Of a DNA stretch of 64,000 nt, positions 27,270-36,332 are shown one piece after another (within the stretch, counting starts at the first letter, position 1; every line of letters starts with the position of its first letter). This DNA comes from DATBVX01 sp963705495 (lineage in GTDB: Bacteria > Pseudomonadota > Gammaproteobacteria > Steroidobacterales > Steroidobacteraceae), in contig CAVPJQ010000005.1 in NCBI GenBank assembly GCA_963705495.1, positions 248,001-312,000 on the forward strand. The letters are read 5' to 3'. The notes beneath the pieces were generated by a model. It worked only from the letters and a program-made list of their open reading frames with translations. It had not been told where the DNA came from and did not search any database. The position numbers were made by a program, and so were the translations under genes.

Positions 27270-28259
27270 ATGCCGATCTCGCGCCTGCGTGCCGCCGTAG
27301 CCGATCGCATTCAGCGCTGGGCGCGCCGGCGCCAGGGACCTGACCACGCGCCGCTCACGCTGAACCGGCGTCGCATCTATATCCTCCCGACCAAGTTCGG
27401 CGTCGCCTACGGCATCACGACCTTCGTCATGCTGCTCGGCTCGATGAACTACAACAACAGCCTCGGCTTCGCGCTGACGTTTCTGCTCGTGGGGCTAGGA
27501 CTCGTCGCCATGCATCGCTGCCACCGCAATCTCGCGGGACTCGTGATCGGCAACGTGCAGGCGGGCGAAGCCTTTGCCGGCGGTTCACTGAAGCTCGCGC
27601 TCGGCTGTGAGAACCCGACCGCGGTGGCGCGCTGTGGTCTGCGTTTCGAATGTCTCGACGCCATTGCTGATCTCACCTACGTCGCCCCCGCTGCGCCTGC
27701 GCTCGCGACCCTGGAACTGCACGCCGAAACCCGTGGCTTGCTGCGTATCGAGCGCATCTGCGTGAGCACCGGCTTCCCGCTCGGTCTGTTTCGTGCCTGG
27801 AGCTGGGTGCATCCGGGTATCGAGGCCGTCGTTTACCCGCAGGCCAGCGGAAACCAAAGCCCGCCCGCGAGCCTGGAGACCGATCGCGGCACCTTGGGCC
27901 TGATGCATCGTGGCGATGAGGACTTTCGGGGGTTTCGCAGCTACCACCCCGGCGATTCGCCGCGCCACATCGCATGGAAAGCGCTGGCGCGCGGTGCTCC
28001 CCTGCTCGTCAAGGACCACGCGGGTGCGACTCGCGCGCCCCTGATCTTCGATCTCGAGCACGTGCAGGCACGAGATCTGGAGAGTCGGTTGTCACAACTG
28101 TGCCGATGGATCGTCACCGCCGAGCTGCAGCTGAATCCCTTCGGCCTCGCGCTACCCGGCGAGCGAATCGCTCCACAGAGTGGTGCCCGCCACCGGCGCC
28201 GCTGTCTCACCGCGCTCGCGCTATTCGGCACGCAGGCTAGTAACAATGCAGCGCGCTGA
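27270..28259 (+). CDS. DUF58 domain protein
   Basis: 329 aa. Two N-terminal hydrophobic segments (FGVAYGITTFVMLLGSMNY, ALTFLLVGLGLVAM) precede the DUF58 core with the signature DEDFRGFRSYHPGDSPRHIAWKALAR. DUF58 proteins, some with a von Willebrand-like fold, are encoded next to MoxR and TgpA-type transglutaminases and probably work with them at the cytoplasmic membrane. The stop overlaps the next gene start by 14 bases. Frame intact. Confidence 0.9.
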   Translation: MPISRLRAAVADRIQRWARRRQGPDHAPLTLNRRRIYILPTKFGVAYGITTFVMLLGSMNYNNSLGFALTFLLVGLGLVAMHRCHRNLAGLVIGNVQAGEAFAGGSLKLALGCENPTAVARCGLRFECLDAIADLTYVAPAAPALATLELHAETRGLLRIERICVSTGFPLGLFRAWSWVHPGIEAVVYPQASGNQSPPASLETDRGTLGLMHRGDEDFRGFRSYHPGDSPRHIAWKALARGAPLLVKDHAGATRAPLIFDLEHVQARDLESRLSQLCRWIVTAELQLNPFGLALPGERIAPQSGARHRRRCLTALALFGTQASNNAAR

Positions 28260-30220
28260 AAAAGGCCGGTGGCTGCAGGTGCCGCTGGTGTGGACACTGG
28301 CGAGTGTCGTGGCCGCGGTCGCCCTGCATGCAAATCACCTGCCGCTCTGGGTACTAGGCGTGTTTACGCTGCTCGTCCTGTGGCGTGGCGTGATTGGGCT
28401 GCGCGGCTCGCGCTTGCCGTCATCGCCACTGCGCATCGTGGTCGTCGTGGCATTGGCGTGCGCGGTGTTCCTGGGCTACGACACGTTGAACGGCGTGGAG
28501 GCCGGCACCACGCTGCTGGCGCTCATGGCGGCGATGAAGCTCCTGGAAACACGCAGCCCACGCGATCAGCTCGTGCTGCTGCTGACCGCCTACTTCCTGG
28601 TGCTCGCCGCATTCCTGTACGGACAACAACTGTGGCTGCTGCCGATCGCCGCCGGGGTGGTCTGGCTGATCACGGCGACGCTGCTGCGTGTGGCCCATGT
28701 CGACGCGCCGCTGCAGCCTGCCAGCGTCGTCGGTTTGAGCGGAAAGATGCTGCTGCAGGCACTGCCCATCATGCTGTTGCTGTTCATCTTCTTTCCGCGC
28801 GTGCCGGGACCGCTCTGGGCACTGCCGACACCCACCAAGGCAACGACCGGGCTGGGCGATACGATGGCGCCCGGCGACATCACGGAGCTCAGCCTGTCGA
28901 GCGATGTAGCCTTCCGCGTCCGGTTCGCCGGAGCAGCGCCGCCGCCCGCACAACGCTACTGGCGCGGTCCGGTCCTGCACGACTTCGACGGCTACACGTG
29001 GAGCCGGGCGCTCTATGGGGCGCCCCGCGAGACGCTCGAGTTCTCCGGTGTCCAGTACGACTACACCCTGATGCTCGAGCCAACCGACAACCGCTGGGTG
29101 TTCGCTCTCGACATGCCGACGCGCTGGAGCAGCGACCGGATCACGCAGAGCTACGACTATCAGCTCGTGGTGACGGAGCGGATCAGTGAGCCCGTCACCT
29201 ACCAGATGAGCTCACGTCCGCGCTATCTCGCAGCCGCCGAGCATTTGAGCCGCACGCTCATCAATCGCGACACCAGCTTCCGTGCCGATCGCAACGAGCG
29301 CTCGCAGTCGCTTGCCAAACAGATGCGCGCCGCTGCAATCAGCAACGAGGCGTACATCGACGCGGTGCTGGGAATGTTCCGCGCGCAGAACTTCTACTAC
29401 ACGCTCACACCATCGCCTCTCGACCAGAACTCAGTGGACGATTTTCTCTTCAACACACGCCGCGGCTTCTGCGCGCATTTTGCTTCAGCATTCACCCAGA
29501 TGATGCGTGCCGCGGGGATCCCCGCGCGCGTCGTGACCGGTTACCAGGGCGGCGAATACAACCGGCTGGGGGGCTACTACATCGTGCGCCAGTCGGACGC
29601 GCATGCGTGGAGCGAAGTGTGGCTGCAGCGGACGCGGCTGGGTCCGCATCGATCCCACGGCCGCAGTCGCGCCCGAGAGGATCGAACGCGGTACGGCGGC
29701 GCTCGGCGCCGAGCAACCTTTCGCGCAGCGGATGATGCGCGACAACGCATGGCTCGCCGATGTCCGCTTTGCCTGGGATGCGATCAACACGCTCTGGCGC
29801 GAGAACGTCCTGCAGTTCAGCTCCGAGAAGCAGGACGAGTTTCTCGAGTGGCTGGGAATTCGTGAGCCTGACTGGCGCTGGCTCGCCGGTCTGCTCGGTG
29901 CCGGTCTTCTCGTCGCACTGGGGATTCTCAGCTTGGTGCTGGCACGTGAGCTGCGCTTCCACAATCGCGATCCGGTGCAGCGAGCCTATGCGCGCTTCTG
30001 TCAGCGGCTCGAGCGGCGCGGCTTGAAGCGCGCGAGCCACGAAGGGCCGCTCGACTTCCTGGCGCGCATCGCTCGCGAGCGTCCCGACCTCTCTCGCGAA
30101 TCTGAAACCATCGCCGGCCTCTACATCCGCCTGCGCTATGCGGGCGATACAGCGAAACCCACGCTCCAGGAATTCGTGCGTCGCGTGCGCGCATTTCACC
30201 CGGCGGCGCAACCGGGTTGA
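28246..30220 (+). CDS. TgpA-family membrane transglutaminase-like protein, one frame break
   Basis: About 658 aa when joined. A block of N-terminal membrane helices (to about residue 190) is followed by a periplasmic transglutaminase domain. The catalytic Cys lies in RRGFCAHFASAFTQMMRAAGIPAR, the His in SDAHAWSEVW and the Asp in VRIDPTAAVAPERI. A final membrane helix (LAGLLGAGLLVALGILSLVL) and a cytoplasmic tail complete it. The frame shifts near 29635, between EVWLQ and GWVRIDP. Gene three of the MoxR-DUF58-TgpA cluster; TgpA is important for growth in Pseudomonas, but the substrate is unknown. Confidence 0.88.
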
Positions 30221-30230
30221 GCCCGCCGGC

Positions 30231-30241
30231 TGTGGCATACT
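30231..30241 (+). promoter_or_regulatory. Candidate extended -10 element (TGTGGCATACT) before the acyl-CoA-binding gene
   Basis: TGG directly precedes CATACT, giving an extended -10 form. Transcription would start near 30248, just before GGGAGGA and ATG 30266. Nearly the same string occurs before the HEAT-kinase gene and metG. No clear -35 is seen. Confidence 0.35.
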
Positions 30242-30265
30242 CTCGCGCCCGTCGGGAGGAAGCCC

Positions 30266-30526
30266 ATGTCGGATCTTAAAACGCGCTTCACCACGGCCGC
30301 CCAGGAAGTACAGAAGCTCAAGAACCGGCCGTCCAATGACAACCTGCTGCAGCTCTACGCGTTGTACAAGCAGGCGACAGAGGGCGACGTCAAAGGCAGC
30401 CGGCCAGGATTTCTGGATCTCACCGGTCGCGCCAAGTACGACGCGTGGGCCACCAGGAAGGGCCTGACGAACGACAAGGCCATGCAGGCGTATGTCGACC
30501 TGGTCGAGAAACTGAAGAAAGCCTAA
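30266..30526 (+). CDS. Acyl-CoA-binding protein
   Basis: 86 aa, the standard length. It contains the ACBP four-helix pattern, with LLQLYALYKQATEGDVKGSRPGFLD and KYDAWATRKGLTNDKAMQAYV, including the Tyr and Lys residues that bind the acyl-CoA headgroup. It binds long-chain acyl-CoA in the cytoplasm, buffering or delivering it to lipid metabolism. ACBPs are common in eukaryotes and scattered in Proteobacteria. The Shine-Dalgarno GGGAGGA supports the start. It is followed on the same strand by the MtfA-like gene. Confidence 0.95.
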   Translation: MSDLKTRFTTAAQEVQKLKNRPSNDNLLQLYALYKQATEGDVKGSRPGFLDLTGRAKYDAWATRKGLTNDKAMQAYVDLVEKLKKA

Positions 30527-30540
30527 GCCTCGCAGCTCCC

Positions 30541-31375
30541 TTGACCCCGACTGTCATCGTTCTTGCCATCGCTATCGGTGTCATCGGCGTGCTCCTTGGA
30601 CGCCCGCTGTGGCGCGCCCGGCGACGGCGGCAGTTGCGCACTCAGCCGCTTCCGGAAACCTGGCGCATCGAGATCGCTCGCGCCATGCCGATCTATGGCC
30701 ACATTCCGCCGACCCTGCGCGCACGTCTCGACGGCCTGGTACAGCAGTTCATTGCGGAAAAGGAATTCGTCGGCTGCCGCGGTCTCGAGGTGACGCTGCC
30801 GATGAAGCTGGCTATCGCCTCACAAGCCTGCCTGCTGGTGCTGGGTCGATCCGCGCGCGTGTACGAGGACCTCTACTCCATCCTGGTCTATCCCGCCGCA
30901 TTTCTCGCGCCGGAGGAGCATCGCGATGAAGCCGGCGTAGTCCACCACCATGAACGGGCGCTGGCCGGCCAGGCGTGGGATACACACCGGATCATCCTCT
31001 CGTGGGACGACGTGCTCGCCGGAGCGAACTCCCGCTGGCGAAGGCTTCAATGTCGTCTACCACGAGTTCGCTCATTACCTCGATGCGGAGGCCGGCGAGG
31101 TGAATGGCGCGCCATTTCTCGGCGATGCGCGCCTGTACGAGCGCTGGTCGCGTGTCATGCAGCAGGAGTTCAACCGCCTGCGAGAGGCCGAAGCCCGTGG
31201 CGAGTCGACTGTGCTGGATCCATACGGCGCCGAGAACCCGGGCGAGTTCTTCGCGGTCGCAACCGAGGCTTTCTTCGAATTGCCCCGCGAGGTGCAGGCG
31301 GAGCATGCGGAGCTTTACGCGGAGCTCAGGAGCTACTACCGGCTCGACCCTGCGAGCTGGCCCGAGGCTCACTGA
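30541..31375 (+). CDS. mtfA: MtfA-like zinc-dependent peptidase, one frame break
   Basis: About 278 aa when joined. An N-terminal membrane helix (VIVLAIAIGVIGVLLGRPLW) is followed by the MtfA pattern: YPAAFLAPEEH, then the metal motif HEFAHYLD and the downstream Glu region ENPGEFFAVATEAFFE. E. coli MtfA binds the repressor Mlc and has aminopeptidase activity. Most relatives lack the long N-terminal helix that is suggested here. The frame shifts near 31028, just before GEGFNVVYHEFAHYLD. The start is probably TTG 30541, 14 bases after the acyl-CoA-binding gene, without a strong ribosome site. Confidence 0.82.
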
Positions 31376-32606
31376 CGAACCACAGGAGCGCCGCGCCTGC
31401 GGCGAACAGGATGGCGATCGACAAGATCGCGAGCCGTGAGCTGCCGGTGACCAGTGCCACCCAGCCCATCAGCATCGGGCCGATGACAGCGGCAAACTTG
31501 CCCATCATGTTGAAGAAGCCGAAGAACTCGCCCGATTTCTGCGGCGGCACCAGGCGCGCAAAGTACGAACGGCTGAGGCTCTGGATGCCGCCCTGCACCA
31601 GGCCGATGATCACCGCCATGGTGTAGAACTGCACCACGGTCTCGAGGAAGTAGGCCCAGACCGTCACCCCGAGATACACGACGATGCACAGCAGGATGCC
31701 GAAGCGCGGCCCGTGGCGCTTGCCGATCCAGCCGAACGCCAGCGCGGCCGGGAATGCCACGAATTGGGTGATGAGCAGCGCCACGATCAGGCTCTTCGAA
31801 TCGAAGCCGAGCGAGAGTCCGTAATCGACGGCCATCTTGATGATCGTGTTCACGCCGTCGATGTAGAGCCAGTAAGACACGAGGAACAGCGTGAGCGCCC
31901 GGTAGGCGCGCAGGTGCCCGACCGTTTGCCACAGCTCGATCCAGCCGGCTCGCATGGCTGCCAACGGTTGCAACGGCGTGGCAGGCTTGCGTTCGCGCAC
32001 GAAGAGCAGCAACGGCACGGTGAACAGCGCCCACCACGCCGCGACGCTCAGAAACGAGATCCGTACTGCTTGCCCCGCATCGGCGAGGCCGAACAACTGC
32101 GGATTGAGCGTCATCACGACGTTGATGAGGAACAGCACGCCGCCACCGAGGTAGCCGAGCGAGTACCCGTAGCTCGAGACGACATCGAGTTCGCGTTCTG
32201 CGGCGACGTCGGGGAGCAGTGAGTCGTAGAAAGTGGTGCCGCCCCAGAAGCCGACGCCAGCAAGCGCGTAGAGCACCACGGCGAGCGGCCAGTCGCCCCG
32301 CTCCACCCAGTAGAGCCCTGCCGTCATGGCCACACCCAGCAAGGTGAAGAACAGCAGCAGCTTCACGCGCGCTCCGCCGCGGTCGGCAATCGCGCCAAGC
32401 AGGGGCGCCATCAGGGCGATCACGGCGCTCGCGACGCCGTTGGCCATGCCGAGGCGAAACGTGCTCACCGTCGCTTCGGTTCCAGCGCTCCAATACTGCT
32501 TGAAGAAAATCGGGAAGAAGCCCGCCATGACCGTGGTCGCGAACGAGGAATTCGCCCAGTCGTACAACGCCCACGAGATGACGTTGCGGCGGCGCAGGAC
32601 ACTCAT
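31326..32606 (-). CDS. MFS transporter (UMF1/Atg22-like)
   Basis: 426 aa with about 12 membrane segments. The N-terminal SWALYDWANSSFATTVMAGFFPIFFKQYW pattern is characteristic of UMF1/Atg22-type MFS proteins, which in yeast export amino acids from the vacuole. The bacterial substrate is unknown. The 3' end overlaps the convergent mtfA-like gene by about 50 bases, and the last residues (ASSQGRAGSSS) are low complexity, so the true end may be slightly earlier. The start is nine bases from the prfC stop, suggesting a prfC-MFS transcript. Confidence 0.88.
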   Translation of the reverse strand: MSVLRRRNVISWALYDWANSSFATTVMAGFFPIFFKQYWSAGTEATVSTFRLGMANGVASAVIALMAPLLGAIADRGGARVKLLLFFTLLGVAMTAGLYWVERGDWPLAVVLYALAGVGFWGGTTFYDSLLPDVAAERELDVVSSYGYSLGYLGGGVLFLINVVMTLNPQLFGLADAGQAVRISFLSVAAWWALFTVPLLLFVRERKPATPLQPLAAMRAGWIELWQTVGHLRAYRALTLFLVSYWLYIDGVNTIIKMAVDYGLSLGFDSKSLIVALLITQFVAFPAALAFGWIGKRHGPRFGILLCIVVYLGVTVWAYFLETVVQFYTMAVIIGLVQGGIQSLSRSYFARLVPPQKSGEFFGFFNMMGKFAAVIGPMLMGWVALVTGSSRLAILSIAILFAAGAALLWFVSEPRASSQGRAGSSS

Positions 32607-32615
32607 CGGGCGCTC

Positions 32616-34211
32616 TCAGGCAGCGATCGCATGATGCTCGCGCGTCTCGTGGAAGCGGATGCCAGGCCAGCGCTCCAGCGTCAGCTGAAGGTTGACCCGC
32701 GTCGGTGCGAGATACACGAGCGCTCCGGAATGGTCCACGGCGAGATTCTCATAGGCCTTGGCCTGGAACTCTTCGAGTTTCTTCGGGTCCGTCCCGCCGA
32801 TCCATCGTGCCGTGTAGACGTTGACGTTCTCGAACGTGCACTCCACACCGTATTCGTCCTGCAGGCGAAACGCCACGACTTCGAACTGCAGCTGGCCCAC
32901 GGCACCGAGGATCAGGTCATTGTTGCGTAGCGGCTTGAAGAGTTGCGTGGCGCCCTCCTCACACAACTGCGAGAGACCTTTTTGCAGCGCCTTCATCCGT
33001 AACGGATCGCGCAGCACGGCGCGCCGGAACATTTCGGGCGCGAAGTTCGGTATGCCGCTAAAGCTGAGGCGCTCCCCTTCGGTGAAGGTGTCACCGATGT
33101 TGATGGTGCCGTGGTTGTGCAGGCCGATGATGTCCCCCGCGTAGGCATCCTGGGCCTGGGTGCGATCGGCCGCCATGAAGGTCAGCGCATCGCCGACGCG
33201 CACTTCCTTGTCGAGGCGCACGTGGAACAGGCGCATGCCGCGCTCGTAGCGCCCCGAGCACAGGCGCAGGAACGCGATGCGATCGCGGTGACCCGGGTCC
33301 ATGTTCGCCTGGATCTTGAATACGAATCCCGTGAGCGCAGATTCGCCGGCGCTCACCTGGCGTTCGTTGGTCTCGCGCGGACGCGGTGCGGGCGCGTGTG
33401 CCACGAAGCTGCCGAGTAACTCCTCGACACCGAAATTGTTGATCGCCGAGCCGAAAAATACCGGTGTCTGCTTGCCGGCCAGATACAGCTGCGGATCGAA
33501 GCGGTGCGCGGCGCCGTGCACCAGTTCGATCTCGTCGCGAAATCTGCGCGCCGAGTCACCCAGGAACTCCTCGGCTGCCGCGCTCGAGATGCCATCGATG
33601 GTCAGGTTGGTGCCTGCACGTCCGCGCTCGGCTGCCTCGTAGGCGTAAATCCGGTCCTCGATCAGATGGTAGATCCCCTTCAGATCGCGACCCATGCCGA
33701 TCGGCCAGGTGATTGGCGCGCACGCAATCTTCAGCACCTTCTCGATTTCATCCAGCAACTCGACCGGTTCGCGCCCATCGCGGTCGAGCTTGTTGATGAA
33801 AGTCATGATGGGCGTATCGCGCAGGCGGCACACCTCCATGAGCTTGATGGTGCGCTCTTCGACGCCGCGCGCGCAGTCGATCACCATCAGCGCGGAGTCG
33901 ACCGCCGTGAGCGTGCGATAGGTGTCCTCGGAGAAATCCTCGTGCCCCGGCGTGTCGAGGAGATTGACGATGTGCCCCTTGTACGGGAACTGCATGACCG
34001 ACGAGGTCACGGAGATGCCGCGCTGCTGTTCCAGTCGCATCCAGTCCGAGGTCGCATGGCGTGCAGCCTTGCGCCCCTTGACGGTACCCGCCATCTGGAT
34101 CGCGCCGCCAAAGAGCAGCAGTTTCTCGGTCAGCGTGGTCTTGCCCGCATCCGGGTGCGAAATGATCGCAAAAGTGCGGCGGCGAGCGATTTCCTCGGCG
34201 AGATCAGCCAT
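32616..34211 (-). CDS. prfC: Peptide chain release factor 3
   Basis: 531 aa and intact. GTPase motifs HPDAGKTT, DTPGHEDF and NKLDRD; RF3-specific regions SDWMRLEQQRGISVTSSVM and the C-terminal domain with GQLQFEVVAFRLQDEYGVE. RF3 uses GTP to recycle RF1/RF2 from the ribosome after termination. ATG 34211. The intact 1.6-kb frame contrasts with the broken genes to either side of this part of the window. Confidence 0.97.
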   Translation of the reverse strand: MADLAEEIARRRTFAIISHPDAGKTTLTEKLLLFGGAIQMAGTVKGRKAARHATSDWMRLEQQRGISVTSSVMQFPYKGHIVNLLDTPGHEDFSEDTYRTLTAVDSALMVIDCARGVEERTIKLMEVCRLRDTPIMTFINKLDRDGREPVELLDEIEKVLKIACAPITWPIGMGRDLKGIYHLIEDRIYAYEAAERGRAGTNLTIDGISSAAAEEFLGDSARRFRDEIELVHGAAHRFDPQLYLAGKQTPVFFGSAINNFGVEELLGSFVAHAPAPRPRETNERQVSAGESALTGFVFKIQANMDPGHRDRIAFLRLCSGRYERGMRLFHVRLDKEVRVGDALTFMAADRTQAQDAYAGDIIGLHNHGTINIGDTFTEGERLSFSGIPNFAPEMFRRAVLRDPLRMKALQKGLSQLCEEGATQLFKPLRNNDLILGAVGQLQFEVVAFRLQDEYGVECTFENVNVYTARWIGGTDPKKLEEFQAKAYENLAVDHSGALVYLAPTRVNLQLTLERWPGIRFHETREHHAIAA

Positions 34212-34258
34212 GGGGTGGGAGCCAATGCGTCAGGGGGCGCGAATTGTACCCGCAACCA

Positions 34259-34762
34259 TCATTTCCCGCGCAAGCTGGCGGCACGCGAGGCGAGGTCCAG
34301 CCTGAGAACCGCCGCATCTTCGCGGCCCCCTGGCGCCTGGTAGTAGCCGCGCCGCATCCCGACCTGCTCGAAGCCGAGCGCCTGATAGAGCCGGACCGCC
34401 ACGACATTCGACGGACGCACTTCGAGAAACGCTTCCAGCATCCCGGCACCGTGCGCGCGCTCGAGCAGATACTCGAGCATGCGCCGGCCGAGACCGCGGC
34501 AGCGCAGGTCCTCGCGGATGCAGACGTTGAGCAGGTGCGCTTCCCCGGCGCCCATCGACATGATCCCGTATCCGACCACGACTCCCGCAAGATCGATGAC
34601 CCGGCACACGTAGCCGACGCGCAGGCAATCGCGGAAGATCCCTTCGCTCCAGGGAAAACGATAGGCGGCGCGCTCGAGCGCCACCACCGTCGCGACGTCG
34701 TCATCGTGCATGTGACGAATCGCGAGCTGCGGTAAGGCAACTTCGCTTCTAACCGTGGCCAC
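34259..34762 (-). CDS. rimI: Ribosomal-protein-alanine N-acetyltransferase (GNAT)
   Basis: 167 aa from GTG 34762, which overlaps the uracil-DNA glycosylase stop by 14 bases; an upstream in-frame start to 34816 lies inside that gene. The GNAT motif A is visible in LLNVCIREDLRCRGLGRRMLEYLLE, followed by FLEVRPSNVVAVRLYQALGFEQVGMR, which matches RimI, the acetylase of ribosomal protein S18. Other GNATs share this pattern, but length and neighbourhood support RimI. Operon: pssA-UDG-rimI on the minus strand. Confidence 0.88.
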   Translation of the reverse strand: MATVRSEVALPQLAIRHMHDDDVATVVALERAAYRFPWSEGIFRDCLRVGYVCRVIDLAGVVVGYGIMSMGAGEAHLLNVCIREDLRCRGLGRRMLEYLLERAHGAGMLEAFLEVRPSNVVAVRLYQALGFEQVGMRRGYYQAPGGREDAAVLRLDLASRAASLRGK

Positions 34763-35432
34763 GGCTGAAGACTTCCTGTGCGAACTGCAGGTCAGTCCAG
34801 GCTTTGCGTTTCTCACCGGGCGAACGCAACAGGTAGGCCGGGTGATACGTCACGACGACCGGTACCTGGCGTGAGCCATACGCATACACCTTGCCGCGCA
34901 TGCGCCCGATGGGCGTGTCGGTCTGCAACAGATTCTGTGCCGCAATCCGGCCGACGGCGAGGATGATCCGTGGCTTGATCAGATCGATCTGGCGATCGAG
35001 ATACGGCGTGCAGTGTGCCGCCTCTTCGGGTCTCGGCTCGCGATTGTTGGGCGGGCGACATTTGAGAATGTTCGCGATAAACACCTGCGAACGCTCGAGC
35101 CCGATCGCCTTCAGCATGTTGTTGAGCAGCTGGCCCGCGCGACCGACGAAGGGCTCGCCCTGCGCGTCCTCGTCAGCACCTGGCGCTTCGCCGATCACCA
35201 TCCACTGCGCCTGTCGATCTCCGACACCGAATACGGTCTGCGTGCGCGTTTTCTGCAGACCACACAGCGTGCAGCCGGAGACCGACCGCCGCAGCGTGTC
35301 CCAATCCATGAGCGGCACCTCGACCGCACCGTTCGCTGGGCGCGGCTCGTGCCGTGCGCCGCGTGCCTCACGCAGCACATACCAGTCGACGCCGAGCTCC
35401 TTCAGGTATGACAAGTGTTCACGACTCATCAT
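34749..35432 (-). CDS. Uracil-DNA glycosylase (family 4-type, Fe-S)
   Basis: 227 aa. Cys residues of the [4Fe-4S] site lie in SGCTLCGLQKTRTQTVFG, and the active-site motif GEAPGADEDAQGEPFVGRAGQLLN and the VVVTYHPAYLLR motif are both present. This enzyme removes uracil arising from cytosine deamination, and the family-4 form resembles the N-terminal part of a phage-type DNA polymerase domain. The start is MMSREHL; the frame upstream of it overlaps the pssA gene and is unlike the family. Adjacent to rimI, an arrangement common in gammaproteobacteria. Confidence 0.9.
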   Translation of the reverse strand: MMSREHLSYLKELGVDWYVLREARGARHEPRPANGAVEVPLMDWDTLRRSVSGCTLCGLQKTRTQTVFGVGDRQAQWMVIGEAPGADEDAQGEPFVGRAGQLLNNMLKAIGLERSQVFIANILKCRPPNNREPRPEEAAHCTPYLDRQIDLIKPRIILAVGRIAAQNLLQTDTPIGRMRGKVYAYGSRQVPVVVTYHPAYLLRSPGEKRKAWTDLQFAQEVFSRGHG

Positions 35433-36243
35433 GATTCTCGAACAGCTGCGGTTGTGACTCGGCGCCAGCGGCAATGCTCGCCGGCTTGCGACGCATGCTC
35501 TGCACGAGCCACCAGGCTGGCCCGGAGAGCGCATAAGCGCTGAACAGCACGAACAGCATGACTGGCGGCTTGACCGCGATCAGCACGAACGCGAGGGGTA
35601 CCAGGACGAAATAGCGAAACGGTATGTGCCCGCCCAGGTTGATGTCCTTGAAGCTGTAGTATCTGAATCGACTCACCATCAAAGCACCGGCCGCCATGGT
35701 GACGACAAACGCGACGACCAAGCCGACCAGCCCCGGCTCGCGCCATTCGCTGGAGAACCATACCAATGCGGCAACGATCGCGGCTGCGGACGGGCTGGGC
35801 AAACCCTCGAAGAAGCGCTTGTCTGCAGCGGCGCGCGTGTTGAAGCGCGCGAGTCTCAGCGCAGCGGCAACGGCAAAGAAGAATGCAGCGAGCCACCCGG
35901 CGCGGCCCCAGATGAGGCCGTACTCAGCGATCCGCGCGACGCCCCACTGATAGGTGACGATCGCCGGCGCAAGACCGAACGACACCATGTCTGACAGGCT
36001 GTCGTATTCTTTGCCGAACGCGCTCTCGGTGCTGGTCCAGCGCGCCACCCGCCCGTCGAGTCCATCGAAGACCATCGCCACGAACACGGCCACGCCCGCG
36101 CGCTCGAAGTTGCCGTCGATCGCGGCCACGATCGCGTAGAAGCCGGCAAACAGCGCCCCGGTCGTGATCAGGTTGGGCAACAGGTAGATGCCGCGGCGTT
36201 GCGGCGGGCGAGGCGCTTCGCTCTCCATAGGCGCGCGCATCAT
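35419..36243 (-). CDS. pssA: CDP-diacylglycerol-serine O-phosphatidyltransferase
   Basis: 274 aa. The CDP-alcohol phosphotransferase motif is complete: DGLDGRVAR followed by G...D...D in STESAFGKEYDSLSD. About six or seven membrane segments (LITTGALFAGFYAIVAAI, AAALVWFSSEW, FVVTMAAGALMV). It makes phosphatidylserine, the precursor of phosphatidylethanolamine. It is the type II, membrane-integral enzyme rather than the E. coli phospholipase-D-like form. The start overlaps the 5' region divergent from proS; the 3' end overlaps the UDG start. Confidence 0.92.
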   Translation of the reverse strand: MMRAPMESEAPRPPQRRGIYLLPNLITTGALFAGFYAIVAAIDGNFERAGVAVFVAMVFDGLDGRVARWTSTESAFGKEYDSLSDMVSFGLAPAIVTYQWGVARIAEYGLIWGRAGWLAAFFFAVAAALRLARFNTRAAADKRFFEGLPSPSAAAIVAALVWFSSEWREPGLVGLVVAFVVTMAAGALMVSRFRYYSFKDINLGGHIPFRYFVLVPLAFVLIAVKPPVMLFVLFSAYALSGPAWWLVQSMRRKPASIAAGAESQPQLFENHDES

Positions 36244-36332
36244 AGGTCTGGCGGGGATGGAGGCACAATAACAGGCTAAGATAAGTGTCTGAATTCAACA
36301 GCCGCGCCACCCGGCGCATGGGTCGAAGAGCG